12,876 nt of DNA from Spirochaetaceae bacterium (GCA_031285525.1 JAITWB010000139.1:1-12876), one strand, 5' to 3'; positions 1-6,975 are shown, counted from the stretch's first letter. Notes: a model not told the origin generated them from the letters alone. A program made the numbers and translations.

Positions 1-287
1 TAATTCTTTTTGTCTTTGACCATCTGGGATTTTACATAGTCGTATAATGCCTGTTCATTCTGTAAATGCACATTTTGTTTGAGTTCCAGGTCTACAAGTA
101 TTATTTGCTCTTCATCTACGCCATTTTCCAGTAACCAGTTCCTATACAGGCTAAAAAGCAAGGTTGATTTCCCTGAACGGCGCACTCCCGTTATGATTTT
201 TATAAGCCGCTTATCCTTATATGAGATTACCGTATCAAGGTATACATCCCGTTCTATCAGAAGTTCTTGTGGTATTTGCTCTGCCAT
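1..287 (-). CDS. P-loop ATPase, N-terminal part (AAA_14/DUF4143-like)
   Basis: This is the first 95 codons of a minus-strand gene that runs off the left edge. The translated start reads MAEQIPQELLIERDVYLDTV, followed near residues 31-44 by a hydrophobic strand leading into a Walker A loop, ITGVRRSGKSTLL. Further on, a hydrophobic strand (IILVDLEL) precedes the edge. This arrangement (short N-terminus, 'RR.GKST' P-loop, then a strand-rich segment) matches the AAA_14/DUF4143 ATPases, which are common accessory genes in anaerobes and whose cellular role is poorly known. The start ATG at 287 is preceded by GGAG about seven bases upstream. The coding sequence is clearly more AT-rich than the neighbouring EF-G-like gene, which suggests acquisition by transfer. 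The DUF4143 C-terminal domain lies outside the window, so the family call rests on the P-loop half only. Confidence 0.75.
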   Translation of the reverse strand, partial: MAEQIPQELLIERDVYLDTVISYKDKRLIKIITGVRRSGKSTLLFSLYRNWLLENGVDEEQIILVDLELKQNVHLQNEQALYDYVKSQMVKDKKN

Positions 288-304
288 ATTATCGCTCCAC
301 ATAC

Positions 305-333
305 ATCATGCATCATTACATCCAATAAGTCAA
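305..333 (-). promoter_or_regulatory. Candidate promoter of the ATPase gene
   Basis: On the minus strand TTGACT (328-333) is followed after 17 bases by CATGAT (305-310), about 17 bases upstream of the ATG at 287. The -35 box matches the sigma-70 consensus at five of six positions and the -10 at four of six. Confidence 0.45.
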
Positions 334-342
334 GCAAAACCT

Positions 343-356
343 CAAAGTGTACTTTG
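343..356. promoter_or_regulatory. Inverted repeat upstream of the ATPase promoter (possible operator)
   Basis: CAAAGT-GT-ACTTTG is a 6-bp inverted repeat with a 2-bp centre, lying ten bases upstream of the -35 box of the ATPase promoter. The half-site CAAAGTG recurs in direct orientation at 383 and 399. Together they could be a small regulator-binding cluster; no regulator is visible nearby. Confidence 0.3.
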
Positions 357-407
357 CACATTTGTAAATATTCGTATGTCTGCAAAGTGGGATTTGAACA
401 AAGTGTC

Positions 408-447
408 AAAAAAGCCCAGCGGAAACATACATCCGCCGGGCTTTTTT
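408..447 (-). terminator. Rho-independent terminator after the EF-G-like gene
   Basis: GCCCAGCGGA (414-423) pairs with TCCGCCGGGC (432-441) with one A/C mismatch. It is flanked by A6 on the left and T6 on the right, so it can end transcripts from either side. It lies about 50 bases after the stop of the minus-strand EF-G-like gene and separates it from the ATPase promoter. Confidence 0.85.
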
Positions 448-476
448 ATGCAGCAGAGCTTCTTCTTTGCTCCCTG

Positions 477-501
477 CTCATTTCTACCTTCTCCCTTGTT
501 A
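477..501 (-). repeat. Purine-rich gene-end repeat, copy 1
   Basis: On the minus strand this reads TAACAAGGGAGAAGGTAG followed by AAATGAG. Its first three bases are the stop codon of the EF-G-like gene. Related copies lie at the ends of four other genes in the window (near 3999, 4083, 10414 and 12283). This copy stands alone, without an inverted partner, and is followed by the terminator at 408-447. Confidence 0.65.
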
Positions 502-2586
502 GTCTTCCGCCTGGAGCGACATAAACTCCTTCGCCGCCTTGATAACATCGTCGGCTATCTTGCCGGAGATAGGATCGTAGTGGTCAAAGGAGACTTCGAA
601 ACTGCCGGTTCCGCTGGTCATGGAACGGAGGTCGATGGAGTATTTCAGCAGCTCAGCCTGGGGCGCCTGAGCGCGGATCTCTTCGATACCGCCGCCGAGA
701 GGGCTTTGTCCCAGGATACGTCCCCGCTTTGAAGACATATCGGACATGATGTCGCCTAAGTACTGGGATTCGACCCAGATGGTTATGTTCATGATCGGTT
801 CCAGCAGGATGGGGCCGGCCTGACGGCAGGCTTCCCTAAAGGCATTGCGGGCGGCGATCTTGAAGGCCATTTCTGAGGAGTCTACCGGGTGCTCCTTACC
901 GTCGAGAACCGTAGCTGCCGTATCCACCACCGGATAGCCTGCAAGTACGCCGTGTTCCATAGCTTCTTTTACACCCTTTTCGATACCCGGAATATAGCCC
1001 TTGGATATGGCTCCCCCAAAGACCGCATTGGTAAAGCTGTACATTTCTCCCCGGGGCAGGGCTTCTACCGCAAGAACCACCCGTCCGTACTGGCCGTGAC
1101 CGCCGGATTGCTTCTTGTGGGTATATTCCGCTTGAGCCTTCCGCTGTATCGTCTCCCGATAGGCGATTCTCGGCACCGAAGTGATAACCTCTATTTTGTT
1201 TTGAGTCTTTATCCGGTTGAGGATGATGTTTATATGGAGTTCACCCATTCCTGAGATGACATTCTGCTTTGTTTCGCCATTGTACTTAAAGGTGAGAGTT
1301 CTATCGTCTTCCGAAGCCCTGAGGAGGAGTTCTCCCATCTTGTCCTCGTCCTTCTTCTCCTTCGCTGTAACCGCCATCGAATAGACCGGTTCGGGATGGC
1401 GCAGCCGTACACAGGGAAGTATGTCCTGAGCGCCGCCGAGGGTGTCGCTGGTTTTTGTCGCCGCCAGCTTTGCCGCTATACCGATATCTCCTGCGGTGAG
1501 CTGCCGAACCTCTTCCAGTTTCTTGCCCATGCAGCGGTAGAGCTTGCTTATCTTCTCTTTGCGGCCTTCGCTCACATTGAAGACTTCGGAGTCCGCATTG
1601 AGGGTTCCGGTGATGATCTTGAGGTAGGAAAGCCTTCCTGAGAACTGGTCGCTGGAGGTCTTTACCGTCAGAGCGGAGAATGTTCCCTCGGAATCTATCT
1701 TGACGGACATATCATTGCCTTCGGCATTGACAGTGACTTCGAAGGTTTCGCAGGGGTCTGGGGCGATGTCGGACATGAAATCGAGGAGGGTTTTCATTCC
1801 CGACCCCTGTATCGTGCTGCCGCAGAATATAGGAACGATCCGGTTGTTTTTGAAGGCGATCTGCAATCCCCGGATGATTTCTTCGGTGGTGAGCTCCCCT
1901 TCGTCTATGAATTTGACCAGCAGATCGTCGTCGCCCTCTGCAGCCGCTCCGGCGAGAACTGCCAGGGCGTTTTCGTATTCGCCCCGGTATTTTTCGGGGA
2001 TAGCCATTTCCGTCTCTTTCTGGCCGCTAGAAGGAACCGCATAGGCCTTGCCCTTGAGTACGTCGATGACCCCTTCAAAATCAGCGCCCTTTCCCATGGG
2101 AATAGACGCCTGGCAGACATCGACGCTGAATTTTTCACGGATATCCTTGGTGACCGCAGCGAAATCGGTGCGCTCCTCTTCAAGCCTGTTTATGTACACC
2201 ATTCGGGGCTTGTTGCGCCGGGTCAGATCCCGCCAGAGCTTGATAGTCTCTATCTGCGCTCCCGCCCTGCCGTCAACCAGCATCAGGGCGAACTCGGAGG
2301 AGCGGAAGGCGGAAATAACCTCGCCGATAAAGTCTGAGGAACCGGGAGTGTCCCATATATTGATATTGACATCCTTCCACGTCAGGTGGGAGAGGGCGGC
2401 GTAAATCGAAATCTTATGCTCTATTTCTTCGGGAGTAAAATCGCTGACCGTTTTACCGGATTCCACCGGCTCGGGACGGGGAATACTTCCGGCGGCAAAC
2501 AACAGCTGCTCCATCAGCGTCGTTTTTCCGGTCTGACCATGGCCTGCAATTGACACATTCCGTATCTGCTTCGTTGTAAAATCCAT
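499..2586 (-). CDS. Elongation factor G-like GTPase (EF-G2/FusA paralogue)
   Basis: This 695-residue protein has the full EF-G domain order: G domain, domain II from about residue 290, and domains III-V, with the domain IV signature KQSGGHGQYGRV and the C-terminal LRSMTSGTGSF. The P-loop is GHGQTGKT (15-22). G3 is DTPGSSDF (79-86), with Ser83 where canonical EF-G has the His needed for GTP hydrolysis; the Thermus EF-G-2 class has Tyr there. G4 is NRLE (133-136) instead of NKxD, and the switch I 'RGIT' is HKIS. These changes place it with the EF-G-like paralogues rather than the housekeeping FusA. It probably binds ribosomes and GTP, but its step in translation is unknown. The ATG at 2586 has AAGGAG six bases upstream. 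It is monocistronic, with promoter at 2626-2655 and terminator at 408-447. Confidence 0.93.
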   Translation of the reverse strand: MDFTTKQIRNVSIAGHGQTGKTTLMEQLLFAAGSIPRPEPVESGKTVSDFTPEEIEHKISIYAALSHLTWKDVNINIWDTPGSSDFIGEVISAFRSSEFALMLVDGRAGAQIETIKLWRDLTRRNKPRMVYINRLEEERTDFAAVTKDIREKFSVDVCQASIPMGKGADFEGVIDVLKGKAYAVPSSGQKETEMAIPEKYRGEYENALAVLAGAAAEGDDDLLVKFIDEGELTTEEIIRGLQIAFKNNRIVPIFCGSTIQGSGMKTLLDFMSDIAPDPCETFEVTVNAEGNDMSVKIDSEGTFSALTVKTSSDQFSGRLSYLKIITGTLNADSEVFNVSEGRKEKISKLYRCMGKKLEEVRQLTAGDIGIAAKLAATKTSDTLGGAQDILPCVRLRHPEPVYSMAVTAKEKKDEDKMGELLLRASEDDRTLTFKYNGETKQNVISGMGELHINIILNRIKTQNKIEVITSVPRIAYRETIQRKAQAEYTHKKQSGGHGQYGRVVLAVEALPRGEMYSFTNAVFGGAISKGYIPGIEKGVKEAMEHGVLAGYPVVDTAATVLDGKEHPVDSSEMAFKIAARNAFREACRQAGPILLEPIMNITIWVESQYLGDIMSDMSSKRGRILGQSPLGGGIEEIRAQAPQAELLKYSIDLRSMTSGTGSFEVSFDHYDPISGKIADDVIKAAKEFMSLQAED

Positions 2587-2625
2587 GAATACTCCTTAAT
2601 ATTTATCCGCAAATATATATCTACC

Positions 2626-2655
2626 ATGATAAGAGGGGTTTGGCGATATTGTCAA
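2626..2655 (-). promoter_or_regulatory. Promoter of the EF-G-like gene
   Basis: TTGACA (2650-2655) and TATCAT (2626-2631) are 18 bases apart on the minus strand, giving a leader of about 30 bases before the ATG at 2586. A second TTGACA lies upstream at 2692-2697, with GATAAT (2667-2672) at a long 19-base spacing. Both -35 boxes sit in the same context, TTGACAATAT, so a tandem promoter is possible. Confidence 0.65.
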
Positions 2656-2711
2656 GAAAATTATTTATTATCTCAATGTAACGAAAAATATTGTCAATAA
2701 AAAAAACATTG

Positions 2712-2732
2712 GTTACTATATATAGTAGTAAC
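2712..2732. promoter_or_regulatory. Inverted-repeat operator candidate
   Basis: GTTACTA (2712-2718) and TAGTAAC (2726-2732) form a perfect 7-bp inverted repeat with a 7-base centre. A perfect 12-bp palindrome, ACTATATATAGT (2715-2726), overlaps it. It occupies the -35/spacer zone of the plus-strand promoter that follows, as expected of a repressor site. It has the same 7-7-7 layout as the site before hicA. Confidence 0.4.
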
Positions 2733-2733
2733 G

Positions 2734-2742
2734 TGGTATAAT
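2734..2742 (+). promoter_or_regulatory. Extended -10 promoter of the coiled-coil gene
   Basis: TGGTATAAT is a consensus extended -10 element (TGn-TATAAT). No good -35 is present at 17-18 bases (TTACTA at best), which is usual for extended -10 promoters. The transcript would start near 2749, about 27 bases before the ATG at 2776. Confidence 0.65.
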
Positions 2743-2775
2743 AGCAGTCGATATGGATTGTACAGGAGGCACACG

Positions 2776-3999
2776 ATGGATATACGCCGCAGAACCATTC
2801 AGGAGCTGGAGATCAAACGGAATGATACACTCTCCGCCCTTACCCGTTTATATACTGCCGCAGGGAGAAAACTGCTCTCTGCCGAAACACGTTCTGCGGG
2901 AAGTTATTCCGTAGGAGAAGACCGGCTCGCCTCTTATCATGAAATAAACAGAAGAAGGGATGACTACTCCCGGATCATCACGGATATTCAGCAGTCCGCC
3001 GCCCGGCGTAAGGAACTGCAGGAGCAGTCTCAGGCGGTAAAGAAGCATATCGAAGAACTGAACGCTAAATGGCCCGAAGTGCTGGAAACCCTGGGAAGTG
3101 CACTGTACCTCCACTACCAGAGCTCGTTTACAGACTTTTTCGGCGTCTTTTTTACTGAAATTTCCGGGGAAAAAACCCTCCTCACCGAACAGCAGTCCCG
3201 GGCAGCGGCAATACAGAAGGAACTGGAATCTCAAGGTTTTTTCTCAAAGCTGGTCACCCAGATGAAGCTGGTTCCGGTAAACGCATCCATTACCCAGCTG
3301 ACCAAAAAGATCGGGGCTATCTACATAAAAGGCGCCAGAGCTGTACGGGATGCGGACTCCCTGCGTCCCTTTTACCAGGACGGAACTCTTGACAGCGGGA
3401 TTATTCAGGCGGATGAGCAATGCAACGCCCTGAGAAACGAAATCGAGGCGCAGCATGAATACCTTCAGTCCCTTATCGGGGAGGATGCAGGTTATGCGGC
3501 GCAGCTCTCCGCTGTCGGCGCGGATAATCCGACCAAGCGCATAGAGGAACTGCGTAAATACCTGAAACAGTACGACAGCGACATGGAAAACCTCTGCACC
3601 GAAACAGGCCGGATATACATAAACCGTTTTATCGACGAAAACGGCAACCCTCTTGGTTCTGAAAAGCCGGAAGCGGACATGCAGAAACACCTTTCTGAGG
3701 AACTCGTGCCTCAGGAGTTTTTTCCCGATGTTATGCAGAAGCGGAAAGCTATCATTTCCTATTCCCGCCGGATAGAGATCCTTGAACTCACCGGATATAT
3801 CGAAAAAACGGAAAAACAGATATCCTCACTGGAAGGCTCCGTTGCCGATGACGAACGAAAGATCCGCCAACTGAACGACCATATCCGGGATCTCAAGCGG
3901 AATATTGAGGTTTCGGGAGCGGAGAAGGAAGGTCTCATCGCAAAACGGGCGCAGCTGGAGCTTCTTGAAGGGGATACGGTTAAATTGTTGGGAAGGTAA
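2776..3999 (+). CDS. Coiled-coil protein of unknown function
   Basis: This 407-residue protein is not recognised as a known family. The ATG at 2776 was chosen because AGGAGG (2764-2769) lies six bases upstream; an in-frame TTG at 2758 would sit before the ribosome-binding site. The protein is charged and rich in Glu, Gln, Arg and Lys, with long helical stretches at about residues 48-95, 215-275 and 325-405 that look like coiled coils. These flank a less charged middle part (about 100-210) with several Phe and Tyr residues. No signal peptide or membrane segment is visible, so it is probably cytoplasmic, either a structural or scaffold protein or a partner of a larger complex. It has its own promoter with a palindromic site. 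The reading frame ends in GGAAGGTAAAAGGGAG, entering the purine-rich repeat shared with the opposing gene. Confidence 0.8.
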   Translation: MDIRRRTIQELEIKRNDTLSALTRLYTAAGRKLLSAETRSAGSYSVGEDRLASYHEINRRRDDYSRIITDIQQSAARRKELQEQSQAVKKHIEELNAKWPEVLETLGSALYLHYQSSFTDFFGVFFTEISGEKTLLTEQQSRAAAIQKELESQGFFSKLVTQMKLVPVNASITQLTKKIGAIYIKGARAVRDADSLRPFYQDGTLDSGIIQADEQCNALRNEIEAQHEYLQSLIGEDAGYAAQLSAVGADNPTKRIEELRKYLKQYDSDMENLCTETGRIYINRFIDENGNPLGSEKPEADMQKHLSEELVPQEFFPDVMQKRKAIISYSRRIEILELTGYIEKTEKQISSLEGSVADDERKIRQLNDHIRDLKRNIEVSGAEKEGLIAKRAQLELLEGDTVKLLGR

Positions 4000-4095
4000 A
4001 AGGGAGGAAAGAGAAAAGAGAAGGTAGAAAAGAGAAAAGAGTGTCTTCTTCTTTTCTACTTTATCCCTTCTATTTTCTCTTTTTACCTTCTCCCT
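3990..4095. repeat. Purine-rich gene-end repeat as an inverted pair (copies 2 and 3)
   Basis: A polypurine arm on the plus strand (3990-4041, with AGAAGGTAGAAAAGAG) is followed by a polypyrimidine arm (4045-4095). The reverse complement of the second arm, AGGGAGAAGGTAAAAAGAG, has the same character. The arms form an imperfect inverted repeat of roughly 100 bases spanning the 3' ends of two convergent genes. Each gene's TAA stop lies inside an arm in the same context, GGAAGGTAAAA on the plus strand and AGAAGGTAAAA on the minus strand. It may fold into a long hairpin acting on both transcripts. Confidence 0.6.
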
Positions 4096-4820
4096 AGCTC
4101 TTGCTCACTTCTGCCTATCCATTCCTTCCCCATGGTTTTCTTGAAATTGGAGTACATTTTAAGCGTTTTCTTCATATCACCGATGACTGCGGCGGCTTTT
4201 TCCTGTTCCCCTCTTTGAATGAGGGAGCGGACATAATAGTATCCTGCTTCAAAGTTGTTTGAACGGCTGTAGAGCTGCTCAAACTGTTCGAAAAGTTCTT
4301 CTCCTTCGGCTTCACGAACCAACAGTTTGAGGAGTTGTTCTTCAAAGGCGGTGAAGGGTTTTTCCTTCTCCAGATCGTCGAGAATTGTCCGGGCTTCGGT
4401 GATGCTGCCGTTATGGAAATACGACTCCGCCAGGGGGAAGAGGATGCTTCTGTCTTTTGCATAGGGGCCGGTGAGGCAGCTTTTGTAGAGGTCTATCGCT
4501 TCTGTGTACATCCCTGCGTTACCATAGGCCTCTGCGAGGAGGAGGCGGTTGCTTACCGTGTCCTGCATTGCCGTTTGTTCCTTGAGCCTGTTGATCTCGC
4601 CCATGGGGTTGATCGAGGAGACAAGCCTGTTACCCATGGTACGTACATTGGCGTTCCGGGACAGTCCGGGGAGTATTTCAACCAAAAAGTAAGCGATACC
4701 GCCGATATACGGAATCCAGATGATTACCAAGATCCAGTAATACGGGCGGCTATTTTTCATAATATGGATGATGAGGAGTAGTTGAATCACATAGGTTATG
4801 AGCATCAGGATAAAAGCCAT
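4083..4820 (-). CDS. Membrane-anchored TPR protein with PLDc_N-like N-terminus
   Basis: This 245-residue protein has two hydrophobic segments (about residues 3-20 and 28-48). The second, ILVIIWIPYIGGIAYFLVE, resembles the PLDc_N two-helix module found before phospholipase D/cardiolipin synthase domains and other cargo. No HKD catalytic motif follows. Instead there are tetratricopeptide-like helices: one near 91-124 (LLLAEAYGNAGMYTEAIDLY), one near 126-158, and a third near 188-215. The protein is likely held in the inner membrane with a cytoplasmic TPR domain that binds a partner. No Shine-Dalgarno precedes the ATG, but an extended -10 ends six bases upstream, suggesting a leaderless mRNA. 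The last residues (QELGRR) are encoded by the purine-rich gene-end repeat. The exact role is unknown. Confidence 0.8.
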   Translation of the reverse strand: MAFILMLITYVIQLLLIIHIMKNSRPYYWILVIIWIPYIGGIAYFLVEILPGLSRNANVRTMGNRLVSSINPMGEINRLKEQTAMQDTVSNRLLLAEAYGNAGMYTEAIDLYKSCLTGPYAKDRSILFPLAESYFHNGSITEARTILDDLEKEKPFTAFEEQLLKLLVREAEGEELFEQFEQLYSRSNNFEAGYYYVRSLIQRGEQEKAAAVIGDMKKTLKMYSNFKKTMGKEWIGRSEQELGRR

Positions 4821-4826
4821 GGGAGA

Positions 4827-4855
4827 AATATAGCATATAATTCACGTTATTTCCA
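4827..4855 (-). promoter_or_regulatory. Promoter placing the start of transcription at the ATG (TPR gene)
   Basis: TGGAAA (4850-4855), a 17-base spacer and an extended -10, TGCTATATT (core 4827-4832), lie directly before the gene. Only six bases separate the -10 from the ATG at 4820, so RNA should start at or next to the A of ATG. Together with the absence of a Shine-Dalgarno, this points to a leaderless transcript. Confidence 0.5.
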
Positions 4856-4891
4856 TCCTGTACTTGTTGCTGTGACAGTAGCGGTCTTTTC

Positions 4892-4921
4892 TTGACAAGT
4901 AGTACTTAATTGCAGTACTAT
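4892..4921 (+). promoter_or_regulatory. hicAB promoter
   Basis: TTGACA (4892-4897) is followed after 18 bases by TACTAT (4916-4921), which ends six bases before the hicA ATG at 4928. The predicted transcript starts at the ATG, and no Shine-Dalgarno is present, so hicA is likely translated from a leaderless mRNA. Confidence 0.6.
4900..4920. promoter_or_regulatory. Inverted-repeat operator of hicAB
   Basis: TAGTACT (4900-4906) and AGTACTA (4914-4920) form a perfect inverted repeat with a 7-base centre. The site lies between the -35 and -10 boxes and over the -10. It is the expected position for autorepression by HicB, whose C-terminal half looks like a ribbon-helix-helix DNA-binding domain. 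Confidence 0.6.
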
Positions 4922-4927
4922 TTATAC

Positions 4928-5182
4928 ATGAACAGCAAGAACCAAAAGACTTTAAATGGGATATTCAAAAATCCGGTACAGTCGCAGATTCTGTGGTCTG
5001 ATATAGAAACCCTTTTTGTTGAACTGGGGTGTGACATATCTGAAGGCGCTGGTTCAAGAATACGGGTAAAATTGAACGATGTCCGTGCAGTTTTTCACCG
5101 TCCGCATCCGCAGAAAACAACAGATAAAGGAGCAGTTGTTTCAGTAAGGAGATTCCTTCAAAATGCAGGAGTAAAGATATGA
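4928..5182 (+). CDS. hicA: HicA-family mRNA interferase toxin
   Basis: This 84-residue protein belongs to the small HicA/YcfA toxins, which adopt a double-stranded-RNA-binding-like fold and cleave mRNA until neutralised by HicB. It begins MNSKNQKTLNGIF, has a helix ending in LFVELGCDI, then GAGSRIRVKL, the motif FHRPHP (about 58-63), and ends in VRRFLQNAGVKI. Classical HicA has a catalytic His in GSH; here it is GSR, as I recall for the subfamily with FHRPHP, where the later His residues may serve. The ATG at 4928 was preferred over an in-frame TTG at 4910 that lies inside the promoter. The stop overlaps the hicB start (ATGA), coupling their translation. The cassette is AT-richer than its neighbours, which suits horizontal acquisition. 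Confidence 0.88.
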   Translation: MNSKNQKTLNGIFKNPVQSQILWSDIETLFVELGCDISEGAGSRIRVKLNDVRAVFHRPHPQKTTDKGAVVSVRRFLQNAGVKI

Positions 5183-5514
5183 TGGAATATAAGGGCTATC
5201 TGGGGAGTGTCACTTATGACGCAGACGCTCGATTGTTTCACGGTGATGTCATAAACACCCGTGATGTCATAACATTTCAGGGAACAACGGTAGATGAGAT
5301 AGAACAGGCTTTGAGGGATTCTATCGATGATTATATCGCATGGTGTAAAGAGGAGGGCGTTGAGCCTGAAAAGCCGTATTCCGGTAAATTCAATCTGAGA
5401 GTATCTCCTGAACTGCATAAAAAAATAGCAATAATAGCAAAGTCTCTGGATATGTCAATAAATAGTTTTGTTGAAAAAGCTCTGATAGACGAATTAGCCG
5501 CTTGTGCTCTCTGA
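5179..5514 (+). CDS. hicB: HicB-family antitoxin
   Basis: This 111-residue antitoxin starts MMEYKGYLGSVTYDADARLF. The N-terminal part (about 1-60) resembles the partial RNase H-like fold of HicB, with GDVINTRDVITFQG and the acidic helix TVDEIEQALRDSIDDYI. The C-terminal part (about 70-108, FNLRVSPELHKKI then MSINSFVEKALIDEL) is a ribbon-helix-helix domain likely to bind the operator at 4900-4920. The start overlaps the hicA stop by four bases and is preceded by AGGAG at 5166-5170; the second ATG at 5182 is an equally possible start. Expected role: bind and silence HicA and repress the operon. A strong terminator follows. Confidence 0.9.
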   Translation: MMEYKGYLGSVTYDADARLFHGDVINTRDVITFQGTTVDEIEQALRDSIDDYIAWCKEEGVEPEKPYSGKFNLRVSPELHKKIAIIAKSLDMSINSFVEKALIDELAACAL

Positions 5515-5523
5515 ACTTATTTA

Positions 5524-5571
5524 AATAAAAACAGGGCAGAAACCTATAAAAGATTCTGCCCTGTTTTTATT
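5524..5571. terminator. Bidirectional terminator between hicB and citrate synthase
   Basis: AATAAAAACAGGGCAGAA (5524-5541) and TTCTGCCCTGTTTTTATT (5554-5571) are perfect 18-bp complements around a 12-base loop. There is a T-run on one side and an A-run on the other. It serves both the plus-strand hicAB operon and the minus-strand citrate synthase gene (stop at 5617). Confidence 0.93.
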
Positions 5572-5616
5572 GTGAAGACTCGTCTTTGTGACGTGTTGCC
5601 TGTTAATAGCCCTGTG

Positions 5617-6975
5617 TTACCGTTTATCCATAGGGATGTATTCCCTGTTTTCTCCGACCTGTCTAAAGGCGGGGCGGTAGATTCTTCCTCCTGAGACGAT
5701 TTCTTCTATACGATGGGCTGCCCATCCGGCTACGCGGGAGATGGCGAAGATGGGGGTGAACAGTTCCCGGGGGATGTTGAGCATGGTGTAGACAAAGCCC
5801 GAGAAGAAGTCCACGTTGGTGCAGATTCGTTTGCCGTTGCCCTTGGCTTCCATGATGATCTGGGGCGCCAGTTGTTCGATGAGGCAATAGAGGTTGAATT
5901 CTTCGAGGCTGCCCTTGGCGGCGGCAAGTTCCCGCGCTTTGTCCCTGAGTAGGGTTGCACGGGGGTCGGAGACGGTGTAGACTGCGTGGCCCTGGCCGTA
6001 GATGAGTCCGGTGCGGTCGAAGGCGTCTTTTTGCAGTATCTTGCGGAGATAGTCTGAAATCTCCTTTTCGCTACTCCAGTCACGGACGTTTTCCTTGATG
6101 TCATCCATCATTTCCATGACCTTCATGTTTGCCCCTCCGTGGCGCCGTCCCTTGAGGGAGCCCACTGCGGCGGCAACTGCGGAGTAGGTGTCGGTGTCGG
6201 TGGAGGAGACCACGTGGATACAGAAAGAGGAGTTGTTACCCCCTCCGTGTTCGGCGTGGAGGATGAGGGAGAGGTCGAGGATTTCAGCCTCTAAGCGGTC
6301 ATAGCTCTTGTCCGCCCTGATGAGCCGGAGGAAGTTCTCTGCTGTGGAGAGTTCCGGGTCGGGGTTGTGGACGTACATGCTCTTGCCGTCGTAGTACCGC
6401 CGCTTTGCCTGGTATGCGTAGGCTACCAGCGAGGGGAACCGGGCGATGAGTTCTATGCACTGCCTGAGGACGTTGACGATGCTCACATCTTCAGGGTTTG
6501 AGTCGTAGGAATAGCTTGCCAGTACTCCCCGGGCAAGTTTGTTCATGATATCCGGGGAGGGGGCTTTCATGATCATGTCTTCGGTGAAGTCGCCGGGGAG
6601 GGAGCGCTTTTCTCCCAGGAAGGAGCGGAATTCCGCCAACTGGGAGGCTGAGGGAAGCTCTCCGAATATCAAGAGGTAGGCGGTCTGCTCGAAGGCGAAC
6701 TGGTCGTTTTGTTCGGCATCCTTGATGATGTCTTCAATGTCATATCCCCGGTAGATGAGTTTTCCCGGAACCGCTTTGGGTTTTCCGTCTATCATCTCAT
6801 AGCCGTGTACGTTACCGACCTTGGTGAGTCCTACCAGAACCCCCTTGCCGTCGGAGTCCCGGAGACCCCGCTTTACATCGTACTGCTGGTAGAGCTGGGG
6901 ATCTATGGGATCATTTATTTCTGCAATCTGCGCCAATTTAAGGATAACGTCTGTATCGTCCATATGTTCGGGCAT
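5617..6975 (-). CDS. gltA: Citrate synthase
   Basis: This protein condenses oxaloacetate and acetyl-CoA to citrate, probably feeding 2-oxoglutarate and glutamate synthesis in an anaerobe. With the start at 6975 it has 452 residues. The family's catalytic blocks are visible: LILHAEHGGGNNSS (237-250) with the first catalytic His, GRRHGGAN (277-283 region) with the second (His279), and NVDFFSG (387-392 region) with the catalytic Asp389. The substrate-binding Arg-rich C-terminal part includes GWAAHRIEE. The N-terminal extension before GKLIYRGYDI is longer than in the short citrate synthases. An upstream ATG at 7002 lacks a ribosome-binding site, whereas the ATG at 6975 has GAGG five bases before it, so 6975 is preferred. 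The promoter (7025-7051) contains a G7 tract. Confidence 0.93.
   Translation of the reverse strand: MPEHMDDTDVILKLAQIAEINDPIDPQLYQQYDVKRGLRDSDGKGVLVGLTKVGNVHGYEMIDGKPKAVPGKLIYRGYDIEDIIKDAEQNDQFAFEQTAYLLIFGELPSASQLAEFRSFLGEKRSLPGDFTEDMIMKAPSPDIMNKLARGVLASYSYDSNPEDVSIVNVLRQCIELIARFPSLVAYAYQAKRRYYDGKSMYVHNPDPELSTAENFLRLIRADKSYDRLEAEILDLSLILHAEHGGGNNSSFCIHVVSSTDTDTYSAVAAAVGSLKGRRHGGANMKVMEMMDDIKENVRDWSSEKEISDYLRKILQKDAFDRTGLIYGQGHAVYTVSDPRATLLRDKARELAAAKGSLEEFNLYCLIEQLAPQIIMEAKGNGKRICTNVDFFSGFVYTMLNIPRELFTPIFAISRVAGWAAHRIEEIVSGGRIYRPAFRQVGENREYIPMDKR

Noticed and set aside
79..732. Plus-strand 217-codon open frame
   Set aside because: It runs antisense through the ATPase start, the terminator and the EF-G-like gene end, with no ribosome-binding site or recognisable domain.
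3244..3690. Minus-strand 148-codon open frame within the coiled-coil gene
   Set aside because: It is antisense to a well-supported gene with a strong ribosome-binding site and promoter, and its translation shows no family features.
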